Assembly (NCBI GenBank): GCA_027487515.1
Contig: JAIYDL010000016.1
Location: 248,001-312,000, forward strand
Reading direction: 5' to 3'
Length of the DNA stretch: 64,000 nt
From: Pseudomonadota bacterium
Lineage (GTDB): Bacteria; Bdellovibrionota; Bacteriovoracia; Bacteriovoracales; Bacteriovoracaceae
Positions within the stretch are counted from its first letter, which is position 1. Every line of letters begins with the position of its first letter. A program made the translations under genes and the position numbers. Shown here piece by piece: positions 26,461-35,525 of this stretch. The notes under the pieces are model-generated. The model saw only the letters and a list, made by a program, of their open reading frames with translations, was not told the origin of the DNA and searched no databases.

Positions 26461-27698
26461 GGTTCCTCCGTTAGCTCTTTCATTTCGTATGCAGCGGCGA
26501 GGACCGAGAGTCGAGCGATCACCGAATACACTGCTTCTTTTATCGTATGGTCACAGTCCTGCTTCACGTCCGAGAGGCAGAGCTTTTGGTAGATCATGCC
26601 CTGGGCGTTCAGGTTCGCCTGCGTCCCTTTCAAGGGGTTCGTGCGCATGAAACCGCCGGAACTCTTACCATTGACGAGGTAGATCGTCACTTCCGCTGGA
26701 GCGTCGTCGTACTTGACCATCGTTTCCACGCCCTCCTGGATGAGGACGGAGGTAAACTTGAGGTTGTTTTTCCCAACGTCCATCTTGTTCCGAACCTTCC
26801 GGTTCATCAAGCGGATCTCATCACCGCTAGCGACAACGGAGATCCCCATCCCGTAGGTCCCTTGGGACGCCTTAACGAAGACCGACGAGCCGTCGGGAAG
26901 AGTTCCAAGGACGCGGTCGACCTCGGCGGCGATCTCGTCGAGGCCCTCTTTGGTATTGAAGTCGACGTTATCCACGGAGGAGAACTGGGCCTGGATCAGT
27001 TCCGGACGAATGTCGAACTGCGCACAGAATCGGTTCGCGGTTTCTTGGTAGTGCCGGAAGTGGTGGATCTTCTGGCGCTTGAACCAACCGGCGTAAGGTG
27101 ACGGCAGCACCGGAGTCGTGACCTTCCGCCAGTCCACGTCGAGCGGAACGGACTGATCATTGTTCAAAAGGATCACTTCGAAGTCGAAGCGCACCGCCGG
27201 GTCGACGGCGATGAACTGGGCGTCCTGCACCTGCGCCCGGTGGATCTCAAGTCGGTGGCCAGAGAAGGACTCAAGCTCGACCCTGTTCCCACCAGTCTCG
27301 AGGAAGAGGTTGGCGTCGGGGGAGAAGAGGATCACCTCCGTCTCGGCCATCTCGATGGTCGACTTGAGTTTGTACAAGTGGTCGAGGTAGTACTTGTTCT
27401 TCGTGTGGGACTCTGGCAGAAGGCCCACACGCCGAAGACCCGGTCGCAGCGACTCGAAGCAGGCCCGGAAATGATCCGAGCAGTTCAGAAGATCTTTACT
27501 GCAGAGGTTGTTGAAGCCAGCGGGGTACATGTTGTGATCCACGGGGGCGTACTTCGTCCGGCTTTCTCGGACGTCCACGCTGGAAGTCAGGGGCTGGGGG
27601 AGGGCCCCTTGTTCGCGGTCGATCCAGTCATTGACCAGGTTCCAGCTCTTACAGATGAACTGCTCGAGCTCGGCCTTCGTGTTAACGGTGTGAGGCAT
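26457..27698 (-). CDS. gshA: glutamate--cysteine ligase, Thiobacillus-type GshA
   Basis: 413 aa ATP-grasp-like gamma-glutamylcysteine synthetase of the GshA (PF08886/TIGR02049) type known from Acidithiobacillus-like bacteria, distinct from E. coli GshA. Recognisable parts: VDVRESRTKYAPVDHNMYPAGFNNL near the N-terminus, SVFVKASQGTYGMGI (ATP-binding loop), VKYDDAPAEVTIYLVNGK and SGGFMRTNP. Catalyses the first step of glutathione synthesis. Overlaps the upstream ArsA-like gene by 17 bp and the downstream PLP enzyme by 4 bp. No gshB is visible in the window. Confidence 0.88.
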   Translation of the reverse strand: MPHTVNTKAELEQFICKSWNLVNDWIDREQGALPQPLTSSVDVRESRTKYAPVDHNMYPAGFNNLCSKDLLNCSDHFRACFESLRPGLRRVGLLPESHTKNKYYLDHLYKLKSTIEMAETEVILFSPDANLFLETGGNRVELESFSGHRLEIHRAQVQDAQFIAVDPAVRFDFEVILLNNDQSVPLDVDWRKVTTPVLPSPYAGWFKRQKIHHFRHYQETANRFCAQFDIRPELIQAQFSSVDNVDFNTKEGLDEIAAEVDRVLGTLPDGSSVFVKASQGTYGMGISVVASGDEIRLMNRKVRNKMDVGKNNLKFTSVLIQEGVETMVKYDDAPAEVTIYLVNGKSSGGFMRTNPLKGTQANLNAQGMIYQKLCLSDVKQDCDHTIKEAVYSVIARLSVLAAAYEMKELTEEP

Positions 27699-28728
27699 AG
27701 GTCTTCCATTTTTCAGTTAAGTGTTTAAGGTGTTCTATGGGCGAGAGGCTGATGACTTCTGGGAACTCGAGAACCACGGGAAAGACGGCCCGGAGCTGGC
27801 CCTTGAGATCCTGCTCCTTTCCGAGGAGCGATTCCTTCACGGCCAGCAAGTTCGGGACGGTCGGTGCCCAGGCCTCAAGGTCACTGGCGAGGCACTTGTT
27901 GAGGACGAGGTAATGATCCTGATGGATGAAGTGGCCCGCGTGAGCGCGAAGGTTGATCGCCTCCGTTGCTTTCCCCTGCTCGACCGAGGTCACGAGAAAC
28001 CAGTTACACTCGCTGCGAGATTTAAGCCGTTCCTGGAGCGACAGGCCCTTCATGAAGGCGTCCCTGGATTGGTAGATGATCTGGACCGCTTGAATGAAGT
28101 CATCGATGAACTGGCCACCGGTGACGGCCTCGAGGTAGCCTAGGAGCTTACGCACTCCCGTGGAGATGAACCGGTTGATGATTCCGAGGCCGAAGACTCT
28201 CTTTCCTGCCCTGGCGGTTTTCTGGCCCAGGTAGCTGAAGATCTCGATGAAATTCTGATCAAAAAACGACCGGATTTTGCTGAGCCCCTCCAGGAAATCG
28301 AGGAAGTGTGCGCCCGGTGGTGTGTCGAGGACGACGACGTCGTAGGCGCCCGTCTCGAACTGCATCTGCACCTCTACCAGGGAGAGAATCTCGTTCATTC
28401 CCCCGTAGGGTTTCGAGAGGATCTGAACGATGCGGTTCGTGGCCAGGTCCGGCGTTTGATACTTCTGCGACATCCGAAGAATCGTCTTCTCCGGAGACAT
28501 CAGAAGCGCGTGCAGTTTTACCCCGATCACTTCAACCGGAATCACTTCGCCAATCTGACTTTCGGAAAGGCCCAGTAGATCTTTGAGCCTCCGAGCGGGA
28601 TCGATCGTGATAAGGAGAACCCGCTTGCCCGACGCCGCGAGGTCAATCCCTCGAGCTGTGGCGAGCGTCGTCTTCCCGACGCCGCCGGTGCCACAGAAAA
28701 TCTCGAATGACTTAGTGGTGAGAGTCAC
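27682..28728 (-). CDS. ArsA/Get3-like ATPase (second of tandem pair)
   Basis: 348 aa soluble ATPase with the deviant Walker A CGTGGVGKTT near the N-terminus, switch-like TIDPARRLKDLLG, and DTPPGAHFLDFL as switch II. The ArsA/Get3 group includes arsenite pump ATPases and tail-anchored protein chaperones; no arsB and no arsenic cysteines are apparent here, so the role is open. GTG start with AAGGA upstream. Encoded 29 bp after a paralogue, 17-bp overlap with gshA, so both are part of the phaR-to-PLP-enzyme operon. Confidence 0.85.
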   Translation of the reverse strand: MTLTTKSFEIFCGTGGVGKTTLATARGIDLAASGKRVLLITIDPARRLKDLLGLSESQIGEVIPVEVIGVKLHALLMSPEKTILRMSQKYQTPDLATNRIVQILSKPYGGMNEILSLVEVQMQFETGAYDVVVLDTPPGAHFLDFLEGLSKIRSFFDQNFIEIFSYLGQKTARAGKRVFGLGIINRFISTGVRKLLGYLEAVTGGQFIDDFIQAVQIIYQSRDAFMKGLSLQERLKSRSECNWFLVTSVEQGKATEAINLRAHAGHFIHQDHYLVLNKCLASDLEAWAPTVPNLLAVKESLLGKEQDLKGQLRAVFPVVLEFPEVISLSPIEHLKHLTEKWKTYASHR

Positions 28729-28757
28729 TTGGGGGATCCTTTTAAAGTCTTCTCATT

Positions 28758-29573
28758 CTATATGAGATTCGGGAGGGCCCCAAGTAAATCCGCCTCGATT
28801 GACGCTGCATCCCGACCGAGCGAATGAGGAAGAACGCAACGCATCTGCTCTCGGTGTTCAGACACAATCTGCTGCTCGTAGAGGGCCTTCTCACGTAAGC
28901 TCGCGGGGAGCTCATCGAGGTTTCCTTCGACCAGCGGGTAGAGGCAATTGTTCACAGTGATTTCTACCGCCACGGGGGTCCGTTGGACCAGTCCGGACCG
29001 GAGTTCCTGGGCCTCTTGCCAGGACATCAAACTCGGAAGGCTCACTACATGGATCTTGGTATACTCCGGGTCATTCAGGCGGCCGAGCATCTTCATGGTG
29101 TCTTCAAAGATGGCACCGCTCTCAAAGATTTGCTGAAAGTTTGTCGTGCTCTCGATCATGGTGAGAGCGTGGCCAGAGGCCGGAGCGTCGAGCACCAGAA
29201 TGAGGCGTGGGTCGTCGGCCCCGAGCTGAAGCATCTTGCCCAGAAAGATTAGGTAGCTAAACCCTGGCATCATGTTAACCAGAGCGCGGAAGAATGGAGT
29301 TTTCACGATCCAGGAAGCGATGAGTTTCGAGCCGAGTTTTTTTTCGATGTATCCCCGGGCGGCGTCTTCTAGGTCAAGTTCGATTTCACGGATTCCATTG
29401 AGCTTCACATCTCGGGTGGCCCCGTGGCGCTCACCCAGGGATTGGTTCTGGAAGGTCACGTACGCCACTTCCAGATCACGCTGAGTCAGGCATCGGGTGA
29501 ACGCTTTGGCGAGAGTGGTTTTTCCGACACCGCCCTTACCTGTGAAAATGTAGAGGCGACGGGGTTTATCCAT
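28758..29573 (-). CDS. ArsA/Get3-like ATPase (first of tandem pair)
   Basis: 271 aa, shorter than its neighbour. Walker A FTGKGGVGKTTLA at residues 10-22; VLDAPASGHALTMIES is the switch II region. The segment after Walker A (VTFQNQSLGERHG) lacks the usual TDPA form, so nucleotide-switch details differ from the paralogue. Two separate genes here correspond to the A1 and A2 halves seen fused in classical ArsA; they may act as a heterodimer. Its ATG overlaps the TGA of the outer-membrane protein gene (TGATG). Confidence 0.83.
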   Translation of the reverse strand: MDKPRRLYIFTGKGGVGKTTLAKAFTRCLTQRDLEVAYVTFQNQSLGERHGATRDVKLNGIREIELDLEDAARGYIEKKLGSKLIASWIVKTPFFRALVNMMPGFSYLIFLGKMLQLGADDPRLILVLDAPASGHALTMIESTTNFQQIFESGAIFEDTMKMLGRLNDPEYTKIHVVSLPSLMSWQEAQELRSGLVQRTPVAVEITVNNCLYPLVEGNLDELPASLREKALYEQQIVSEHREQMRCVLPHSLGRDAASIEADLLGALPNLI

Positions 29574-30298
29574 CAGAACAGGTACATTCCAGTGATGAGG
29601 AGCTTGAAGTAGTAGCCCTTGAGGTCGGACATGTTATCCTGCTCCACCTTGAAGGGCCAGTGCATCTGTCCCATGACACCGATCACGTAGTGCTCGTTCA
29701 AGCGAAGGTCAACGCCGCCGCCGAAGTTCAAGCCGAAAGTCACCTTCTGATCAGACCATTTGGCCCGAGCACCTGAGCCCCGCTTCGCTTGAGGGGCGTA
29801 GAACCCAAGCCCGCCGAGGAAGAACGGAGAGAGATTGTCGTACTCGACGAAGCGTCCCTTGATCGAAGAGGTCAGGCCCGTGACTTTCATGCGCTCATTA
29901 TTGTCCTGGTGCTCGGAGACGTGGGCGTTTACCAAGAGGTCAAACGAGTAACTGGCGGCGTAGGAGTAGAGGAGGTCTAGGGTGATCTTGTCGTTCCCGT
30001 ATTTCCCGTAGTCTCCTAAGAGGAAAGTCTGGCCGAGCCCAAAACCCAGGCCGTGCTGCTGGAGCCGTCTTGGAGACCCAGAGCTGACTGGAACTTTCGC
30101 GTCTCTCTCTGGTTCCTCTTCCACCACATTTTTTTCTTTCACAACTTCTTTGGTCCGCAGCTCTGCGGCCGTGTTGGGAGTTTTGATTTTGGATGAAAAC
30201 GATTTCTGCGGCGCCGGTTGGGCGAGGGAGGAGGATGGGGTCAAAAAACTCATGGCCGCGATTGCGGCCATGAGCATTAAAGAAATTGTCGTACTCAT
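29573..30298 (-). CDS. outer-membrane beta-barrel protein, OmpA/OmpW-like size
   Basis: 241 aa with a signal peptide (about 1-27, ending SSSLAQ), a charged periplasmic linker to about residue 80, then amphipathic beta strands (GLGFGLGQTFLLGDYG, ITLDLLYSYAASYSFDLLV, SSIKGRFVEYDNLSPFFLGGLGF, VTFGLNFGGGVDLRL) and a terminal aromatic Phe (LLITGMYLF), the BAM recognition end. Specific function unknown. Starts 9 bp after the PhaR-like gene stops and overlaps the first ArsA-like gene, which is unusual company for a barrel. Confidence 0.8.
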   Translation of the reverse strand: MSTTISLMLMAAIAAMSFLTPSSSLAQPAPQKSFSSKIKTPNTAAELRTKEVVKEKNVVEEEPERDAKVPVSSGSPRRLQQHGLGFGLGQTFLLGDYGKYGNDKITLDLLYSYAASYSFDLLVNAHVSEHQDNNERMKVTGLTSSIKGRFVEYDNLSPFFLGGLGFYAPQAKRGSGARAKWSDQKVTFGLNFGGGVDLRLNEHYVIGVMGQMHWPFKVEQDNMSDLKGYYFKLLITGMYLF

Positions 30299-30307
30299 GA
30301 ACTAAGA

Positions 30308-30700
30308 TTAGTTCAAAGTAGAGGAACTTTCCATAGAAGAGTTGAGACCAGCAACGAAAGCAGGCATATCTGTTGCGACAGTCGCAGCAGGCATTTCGAA
30401 AGTGAGATTGAGTCTGCTTTCGAGGCCAGCGATGTAACCTGTGAGTGTGCCTTCCTCAGAACGGATAACGCGCTTCAAGAGCTCGGTGTTACCCGGCTTG
30501 AGAGACTTGCGCTCTTGATCGAAGAGGAGCTGGATCTGAGTCATATAAGTGATGTCGTTCTTAGATTTATTGTCGATGACCTGGATCTCGTGGCCTTCGC
30601 GGATAATCTGAGCGATCTCTTCGAGCGTAACGTAACAGCTTTGGAAAGTGTCATAGAGCTTGCGGTTCTGGTAACGCTTGATGATCCGTACGTCTTTCAT
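30308..30700 (-). CDS. PhaR-like polyhydroxyalkanoate synthesis regulator (PHB_acc_N domain)
   Basis: 130 aa. The first 62 residues carry the PHB/PHA accumulation regulator DNA-binding domain: IIKRYQNRKLYDTFQSCYVTLEEIAQIIREG followed by VIDNKSKNDITYMTQIQLLFDQE. In PHA producers PhaR represses phasin genes; no PHA synthase or phasin lies here, so the target may be its own operon. The ATG has AGGGG 6 bp upstream. First gene of a probable six-gene minus-strand operon. Confidence 0.85.
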   Translation of the reverse strand: MKDVRIIKRYQNRKLYDTFQSCYVTLEEIAQIIREGHEIQVIDNKSKNDITYMTQIQLLFDQERKSLKPGNTELLKRVIRSEEGTLTGYIAGLESRLNLTFEMPAATVATDMPAFVAGLNSSMESSSTLN

Positions 30701-31064
30701 GTTATTCCCCTAATTTTTGGTTATACCCTGTTAAAATCGTTTTAAAGGTACATTTGTTAATTATTCAATGCGTCAAAGAGAGCAGTGCACTCAAAATAAT
30801 ATGTTTTTGCGCACTATTCCCCGTCTAGGTCGGTTGGGTTTTACTAAGCGCGAGTTTTGCTGTCAACCCAGATGGTCATAAAAAATCCTTAAGATGATTC
30901 TTTCGCTTTCTAGAGGGTAAAAATTTCCTTCAAATCTTCAGGGTTTTGTAATTATTCCAGTGACTTAAGGCTTTAATCTTAGCCCTCAATTTTACCTCCA
31001 GACAAGTCCACCTATTCCTAAGAATGGCCGCCGACGAACCGATAAATGGATTACGAGGGATCTA
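30701..31064. other. 364-bp AT-rich divergent intergenic region
   Basis: Separates the PhaR-like and TPR genes, both transcribed outward, so it must hold both promoters. Visible: TTGACG on the minus strand near 30771-30776, with AT-rich DNA in front of the PhaR-like gene, and the small palindrome AGTGCACT. No convincing -35/-10 pair at good spacing and no ORF or RNA gene was recognised. Confidence 0.5.
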
Positions 31065-32954
31065 ATGATTAGCCCCTCATCAGGTCACAGGACGGTTATG
31101 AAGTTAGGTCCCGCTTTTTGTTCCCTGTTCCTTTTAGCTCTGGTCTCAACCGGCTGCGCTGGCTTGAAACAAGCTCCGAAGCCCGAGCTCGCGGACCTGG
31201 ACCCCGAGCAACTCCAAGAGCTCAACCGCGAAGCCTTGAACGTGGCTTCGAAACGCCTCGGCGAAATGGTCGCCCAGGCACGGACCAATAAGTCGACTCA
31301 GACCTACCTTGCGACGGACTTGTTTCTCAAGGGAAACATGTCTCTCCTAGAGGGCGACTACGCCACGGCGAGCGTCCTGTTCCGGCACCTCACGGCGCTG
31401 GTGCCCGATGACCAGTTCCTCCAGAAGAAATTCGCCATTAGTCTCATCCGACAAGGGGAACTGGAAGAGGCCCGGGGAGTCTTAGAAACCCTCTACGCCG
31501 CATCAAAAGACGAGCGCGTGGGCCTGATCCTGGCCGGCGTTTACACGGGGACGGATCAAGAGGTCGAGGCCCGCAAAATGTACCGGAAGCTCCTGGCCGC
31601 CAACCCGAAGAATGAGGACGCGTGTGTCTTCCTCGGGAAGTCACTTGCCGTCGGGAAGGAAACCGAGGCCGCACTGAAGGAGCTCGCTCGCTGTGCCAAG
31701 GTGAACCAAAAAAATGGGATGTACGATTACTACATGGGTAAGATCCACCTCGACATGGGTCAGGTTCCGAAAGCGATCGCAGCTTTCCGGAGCGCCTTCG
31801 CGCGGCAGCCGGATCTGGGAGACGCCGTCGCTGCTCTTGGGATCGTCCTCGAAGAGCGCGACCAGCACCAGGAGGCCATGCAGATCTACCGGCGCTACCT
31901 CGACAAGCAACCAAACGATAGTGCGATTCTCACTCGCATGGTTCAGGTGTTGTTTCTTAAAGAACAGTTCGCCGAGGTGATTCCGTTTGCGGAGCGGCTC
32001 GCGGACCTCGAGCCGGAGAACCTCAACCTCAAGGTGAAGCTCGGGATTCTTTACACGGACGCAAAGAAGTACTCGGAGGCGATCTCCGTCTTCCGGGACC
32101 TCCTCACGGCCGCCCCGAAGTCGGACAAAATCCTTTACTACTTAGGAGCGATCCATCAGGAACTGAACCAGTTTCAGGAATCCATCGAGTACTTCAATCA
32201 AATCCCGGCGTCGAGTGGGCTGTACTCCGATAGCTCCGTGCAAATGGCCAACATGCTCTCCTCGCTGGCACAGGCCGAGCACGCGGCCCGCCGACCGGAC
32301 GAGTGGAAAACCCGCTTCGTGAGCTTCGTGAATGCGAAGCTCGGGGAGCTCCCGAGCCTTCGCATCGAGTTCAGTGTCATCAAGGCCGGGTACTACGAGG
32401 GCATTGGCCTGTACCGAGACGCGATGGAAGTCATGATGGTCGTGCAGGACGAGAAAGGGTTTAGCACTCAACACAAGTACTACCTCGCCAACCTCTATGA
32501 AAAAGAAAAGAAGTACGAAGAGTCCACGGCCCTGGTCCTCGGGATCCTCGAAAAGGAACCCAAGAATGCCCACGCGTGGAACTTCCTCGGCTACTCTCTC
32601 TTGGTCCGAGGCCATGAGATCGAGCGGGCCTACGACTACATCCAGACCGCCCTGAAGCTTAGCCCCGACGACGGGTACATCCGCGACTCCTTGGGTTGGT
32701 ACTACTACAAAAAGGGAGAGATCAAGAAGGCGCTCGCAGAGCTTCAGCTGGCGCACCGGAAGGTTCCGGATGACGTCGAGATCCTCAAGCACCTCGCGGA
32801 GATTCACCGGGAGCTTAAGGACTTCGCCCGCTCTAAAGCCTTCCTTGAGTCGGCGCTGAAGCACGTCCGCTACCACGCTGAACGGCAGGAGATTCTCGGG
32901 CAGATCGAACAACTCGAACGCGACCGGATTCCCGCCTCAAAAATTGATCAGTAG
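31065..32954 (+). CDS. TPR-repeat lipoprotein
   Basis: 629 aa. The lipobox STGC lies in FLLALVSTGCAGL, so the protein is membrane-tethered. The rest is about a dozen tetratricopeptide repeats, e.g. YDYYMGKIHLDMGQVPKAIAAFRSAFARQPD and AWNFLGYSLLVRGHEIERAYDYIQTALKLSPDDG, the latter with the DSLGWYYYKKG motif common in exported TPR proteins. Likely a scaffold at the envelope. Start uncertain: ATG 31065 has GAGG 6 bp upstream, ATG 31098 (AGGA 5 bp upstream) starts the signal peptide more typically. 38 bp before the next lipoprotein gene. Confidence 0.85.
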   Translation: MISPSSGHRTVMKLGPAFCSLFLLALVSTGCAGLKQAPKPELADLDPEQLQELNREALNVASKRLGEMVAQARTNKSTQTYLATDLFLKGNMSLLEGDYATASVLFRHLTALVPDDQFLQKKFAISLIRQGELEEARGVLETLYAASKDERVGLILAGVYTGTDQEVEARKMYRKLLAANPKNEDACVFLGKSLAVGKETEAALKELARCAKVNQKNGMYDYYMGKIHLDMGQVPKAIAAFRSAFARQPDLGDAVAALGIVLEERDQHQEAMQIYRRYLDKQPNDSAILTRMVQVLFLKEQFAEVIPFAERLADLEPENLNLKVKLGILYTDAKKYSEAISVFRDLLTAAPKSDKILYYLGAIHQELNQFQESIEYFNQIPASSGLYSDSSVQMANMLSSLAQAEHAARRPDEWKTRFVSFVNAKLGELPSLRIEFSVIKAGYYEGIGLYRDAMEVMMVVQDEKGFSTQHKYYLANLYEKEKKYEESTALVLGILEKEPKNAHAWNFLGYSLLVRGHEIERAYDYIQTALKLSPDDGYIRDSLGWYYYKKGEIKKALAELQLAHRKVPDDVEILKHLAEIHRELKDFARSKAFLESALKHVRYHAERQEILGQIEQLERDRIPASKIDQ

Positions 32955-32992
32955 GTTCTTGCGTTTCGAAAAAAATCATCTCATCATGGGGC

Positions 32993-33652
32993 ATGTTGAA
33001 ACCTCTGCCCCTCTTCCTTCTGCTCCTCACTTCCTGCGCGTTGTTTAAAACGAGGCCCGCCCTCGAGAGCATGGACCTCGAGAAACTCCTGAGCTCCGTT
33101 CGCCTCGTCGGCGAGGGGCGCGGCCGTCTTACCCTCGGAGGCCGCCAGTACGTGTTCGGCGTCGACAGCGTTCTTCGAGAGAACCATGACTGGGTCATGG
33201 CGGTCGCGATTCCGCTCCACGGTGAGGAAGTGATGATCCTCCCGGATCTCAGAGCGGCCGTCGCCGAGGGCGAGGAGACAGAATCCTTCGAGGCACGCAT
33301 CGCCGAGGAGTTCCGGAACCTGGGCCTAGACCGCTCGCTCTCGAGCGCCGAATTCATGCGCGAGCTCCGGGGCCTCGTTCGTTTCACGGCCGCACCTCTT
33401 TGGGGTAGCCTTCGGGGGTGTGGGCCCCAGAAGGTTGTTTCCGAGTGCCAGTTGGATGGACAAAAGTATGGCATCGAGGCCCGGAACCAAGAATTTTTTA
33501 TCCACCGGTCAATTCGCCCCGGAGTGGGCCTGGAGCTCGTGGCGAAGAATCTTACTGAGTCTTTCTTCCATCAAATCGATATCCGTCTCTACATAAACCG
33601 AACCCAACAAGAGACTCGTCCTCCGGAGTTTTCTCTCGAACTCTTCTGGTGA
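32993..33652 (+). CDS. LolB-like outer-membrane lipoprotein (tentative)
   Basis: 219 aa, lipobox LTSC after a short hydrophobic signal (MLKPLPLFLLLLTSC). The mature part begins with LVGEGRGRLTLGGRQYVFGVDSVLRE and DWVMAVAIPLHGEEVMILP, a beta pattern like the LolB/LolA half-barrel (shell size also fits, 207 aa in E. coli). The resemblance is structural in style, not clear identity, so this remains a guess. Probably cotranscribed with the TPR lipoprotein upstream. Confidence 0.6.
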   Translation: MLKPLPLFLLLLTSCALFKTRPALESMDLEKLLSSVRLVGEGRGRLTLGGRQYVFGVDSVLRENHDWVMAVAIPLHGEEVMILPDLRAAVAEGEETESFEARIAEEFRNLGLDRSLSSAEFMRELRGLVRFTAAPLWGSLRGCGPQKVVSECQLDGQKYGIEARNQEFFIHRSIRPGVGLELVAKNLTESFFHQIDIRLYINRTQQETRPPEFSLELFW

Positions 33653-33690
33653 GGAACTTTCCAGAGTGAATTGGTAGCAAATTGCACCAC

Positions 33691-33717
33691 TTGCCAGCAC
33701 TGCATTGTTTTTATAGT
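33691..33717 (+). promoter_or_regulatory. possible promoter of the oligopeptide ABC operon
   Basis: TTGCCA (33691-33696), 15-bp spacer, TATAGT (33712-33717), 52 bp before the start of the binding-protein gene. The spacer is shorter than ideal. Confidence 0.4.
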
Positions 33718-33768
33718 GAATAATATGAGAAATAGCTTAAACTTATCCTATTCAATTCAGGAGCGATA

Positions 33769-35523
33769 ATGAAGCCTTTGGTACTACTTGTCAGCGCGCT
33801 TTTGCTGGTCTTCGGCTGCAGCAAAGAAAACAAATTCGACGAGCGAGAAATAAACCTGATCTCGCCGGAGAAAATCGCCGGCTTCGACCCGATCAACGCC
33901 TCCGATCGCTACTCCGGAAACGAGACGGGCAAGGTCTACGAAGGTCTCTTCGAATTCCACCCGCTCAAGCGCCCGTACGAACTCATGCCGAACCTCGCCG
34001 AAAGCATGCCGACGGTTTCAGAGGATGGCCTGACCTACACCGTGAAACTCCGCAGAGGAGTTCTGTTCCACGATAGCCCAGCTTTCAAAGACGGGATCGG
34101 CCGCGAACTGAAGGCCGACGACGTGATCTATTCTCTGAAGCGCCTCGCGGATCCGAAGCTCAACGCGAAAGGCTGGTGGCTCCTCGACGAGCGCCTCGTG
34201 GGCCTGAACGAATGGCGCGCCAAGCACGCGCTCCTCGATGTCACGAACTACGATGAAGTCATCGAAGGGCTCCAGAAGGTCGATGACTATTCGATCCAGA
34301 TGAAGCTCAAGAAGCCGTTCCCGCAGTTCCTCTACGCGCTCGCCATGCCGTACACCTTCATCGTGGCCAAAGAAGCGGTCGAGCATTTCGGGAAGCAGTT
34401 CCTGAACTACCCCGTCGGAACCGGCGCTTTCATCCTTCCGAAGTTCGAACAGACCAGCACGATCACCTACGTCCGAAACCCAAAGTTTAGAGAGAAGTTT
34501 TATCCGACGGAAGGGGAAGAAGGGGATGATAAACTGGGCCTCCTCGCGGACGCCGGAAAGAAGATCCCGCTCGTTGATAAGATTAACGTTCACATCATCG
34601 TCGAGTCCCAGCCGAAGTGGCTCTCTTTCATGAAAGCGAAAGAAGACCTCCTCGAGGTCAAGGATGTGAACATCCAGCAGACGATCACGCCGGAGAAAGA
34701 GCTCAAGACCGAGCACAAAGAGAAGGGCGTGCGGTTGATCATGAAGCCGATGCTGGATGTGACGTACTTCGCCTTTAACCACGAAGAGCCGATCTTTAAA
34801 AACCGCAAGCTCCGGCAGGCCATGAACATGGCCTTCGACCGAGCAGGCTTCAACCGTCTGTTTCATGAGAACACCGGCTTCGAAGCCCACGGCCCCGTGC
34901 CCCCGGGCCTCGGAGGCAATCGGAAAGAGTTCAAGAACCCATTCATCCGCTACGACCTCGACCAGGCCAAGCGGCTCCTCGTCGAAGCGGGCTATCCGGG
35001 TGGCAAGGGCCTTCCGACCATCGTGGTTCAAACGAGGTCCGATACGGTGGCCCGCCAGCAGGTTGAGTTTTTTGAAAAATCCATGGAAAAGATCGGCATC
35101 AACATCGACGTCGGGACCAACACCTGGCCCGAGCTCGTGAACAAGGTCACCAAGAAACAGCACCAGATGTACACCATGGCGTGGGGCGCGGACTATCCGG
35201 ATGCGGAGAACTTCCTGGGGCTCCTCTATTGCCCGAACCAGTCCCCCGGGTCGAACGGTGCCAACTACTGTAACCCAGACTTCGATGCGCTCTACAAGAC
35301 GGCCACCGTTCTCCAGGATTCTCCGGAACGCACGGCGATGTACGAAAAGCTCAACGAGTCCGTGGCGCTCGACGCGCCGTGGGTCTTGGGCTTCCACCGG
35401 ACGGACATCTACCTGGCGCAGGCGTGGCTCAAGAACTTTAAGCACATGGAATTCAATCACTCCCAGTTCCAATACCTGAACGTTGACCTGGAAGTAAAAA
35501 AACAGCTCAGTAAGAAGTTCTAA
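33769..35523 (+). CDS. oligopeptide ABC transporter substrate-binding lipoprotein (OppA/DppA family)
   Basis: 584 aa SBP family 5 protein. The lipobox VFGC (near 18) anchors it. Conserved landmarks: ISPEKIAGFDPINASDRYSGNETGKVYEGLFEF, LAESMPTVSEDGLTYTVKLRRGVLFHD, ADDVIYSLKRLADP, YPVGTGAFILPKF, NRKLRQAMNMAFDR and YPDAENFLGLLYCPN. Binds peptides outside the inner membrane and delivers them to the permeases encoded next. First gene of the four-gene importer; the permease starts 2 bp after its stop. Confidence 0.94.
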   Translation: MKPLVLLVSALLLVFGCSKENKFDEREINLISPEKIAGFDPINASDRYSGNETGKVYEGLFEFHPLKRPYELMPNLAESMPTVSEDGLTYTVKLRRGVLFHDSPAFKDGIGRELKADDVIYSLKRLADPKLNAKGWWLLDERLVGLNEWRAKHALLDVTNYDEVIEGLQKVDDYSIQMKLKKPFPQFLYALAMPYTFIVAKEAVEHFGKQFLNYPVGTGAFILPKFEQTSTITYVRNPKFREKFYPTEGEEGDDKLGLLADAGKKIPLVDKINVHIIVESQPKWLSFMKAKEDLLEVKDVNIQQTITPEKELKTEHKEKGVRLIMKPMLDVTYFAFNHEEPIFKNRKLRQAMNMAFDRAGFNRLFHENTGFEAHGPVPPGLGGNRKEFKNPFIRYDLDQAKRLLVEAGYPGGKGLPTIVVQTRSDTVARQQVEFFEKSMEKIGINIDVGTNTWPELVNKVTKKQHQMYTMAWGADYPDAENFLGLLYCPNQSPGSNGANYCNPDFDALYKTATVLQDSPERTAMYEKLNESVALDAPWVLGFHRTDIYLAQAWLKNFKHMEFNHSQFQYLNVDLEVKKQLSKKF

Positions 35524-35525
35524 CG

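Noticed and set aside
34018-35472. 484-residue open frame on the minus strand inside the peptide-binding protein gene
   Set aside because: Mirror of a well-supported gene; high GC at third positions makes long antisense frames. Composition (VDVRPVEAQDPRRVE) is not protein-like.
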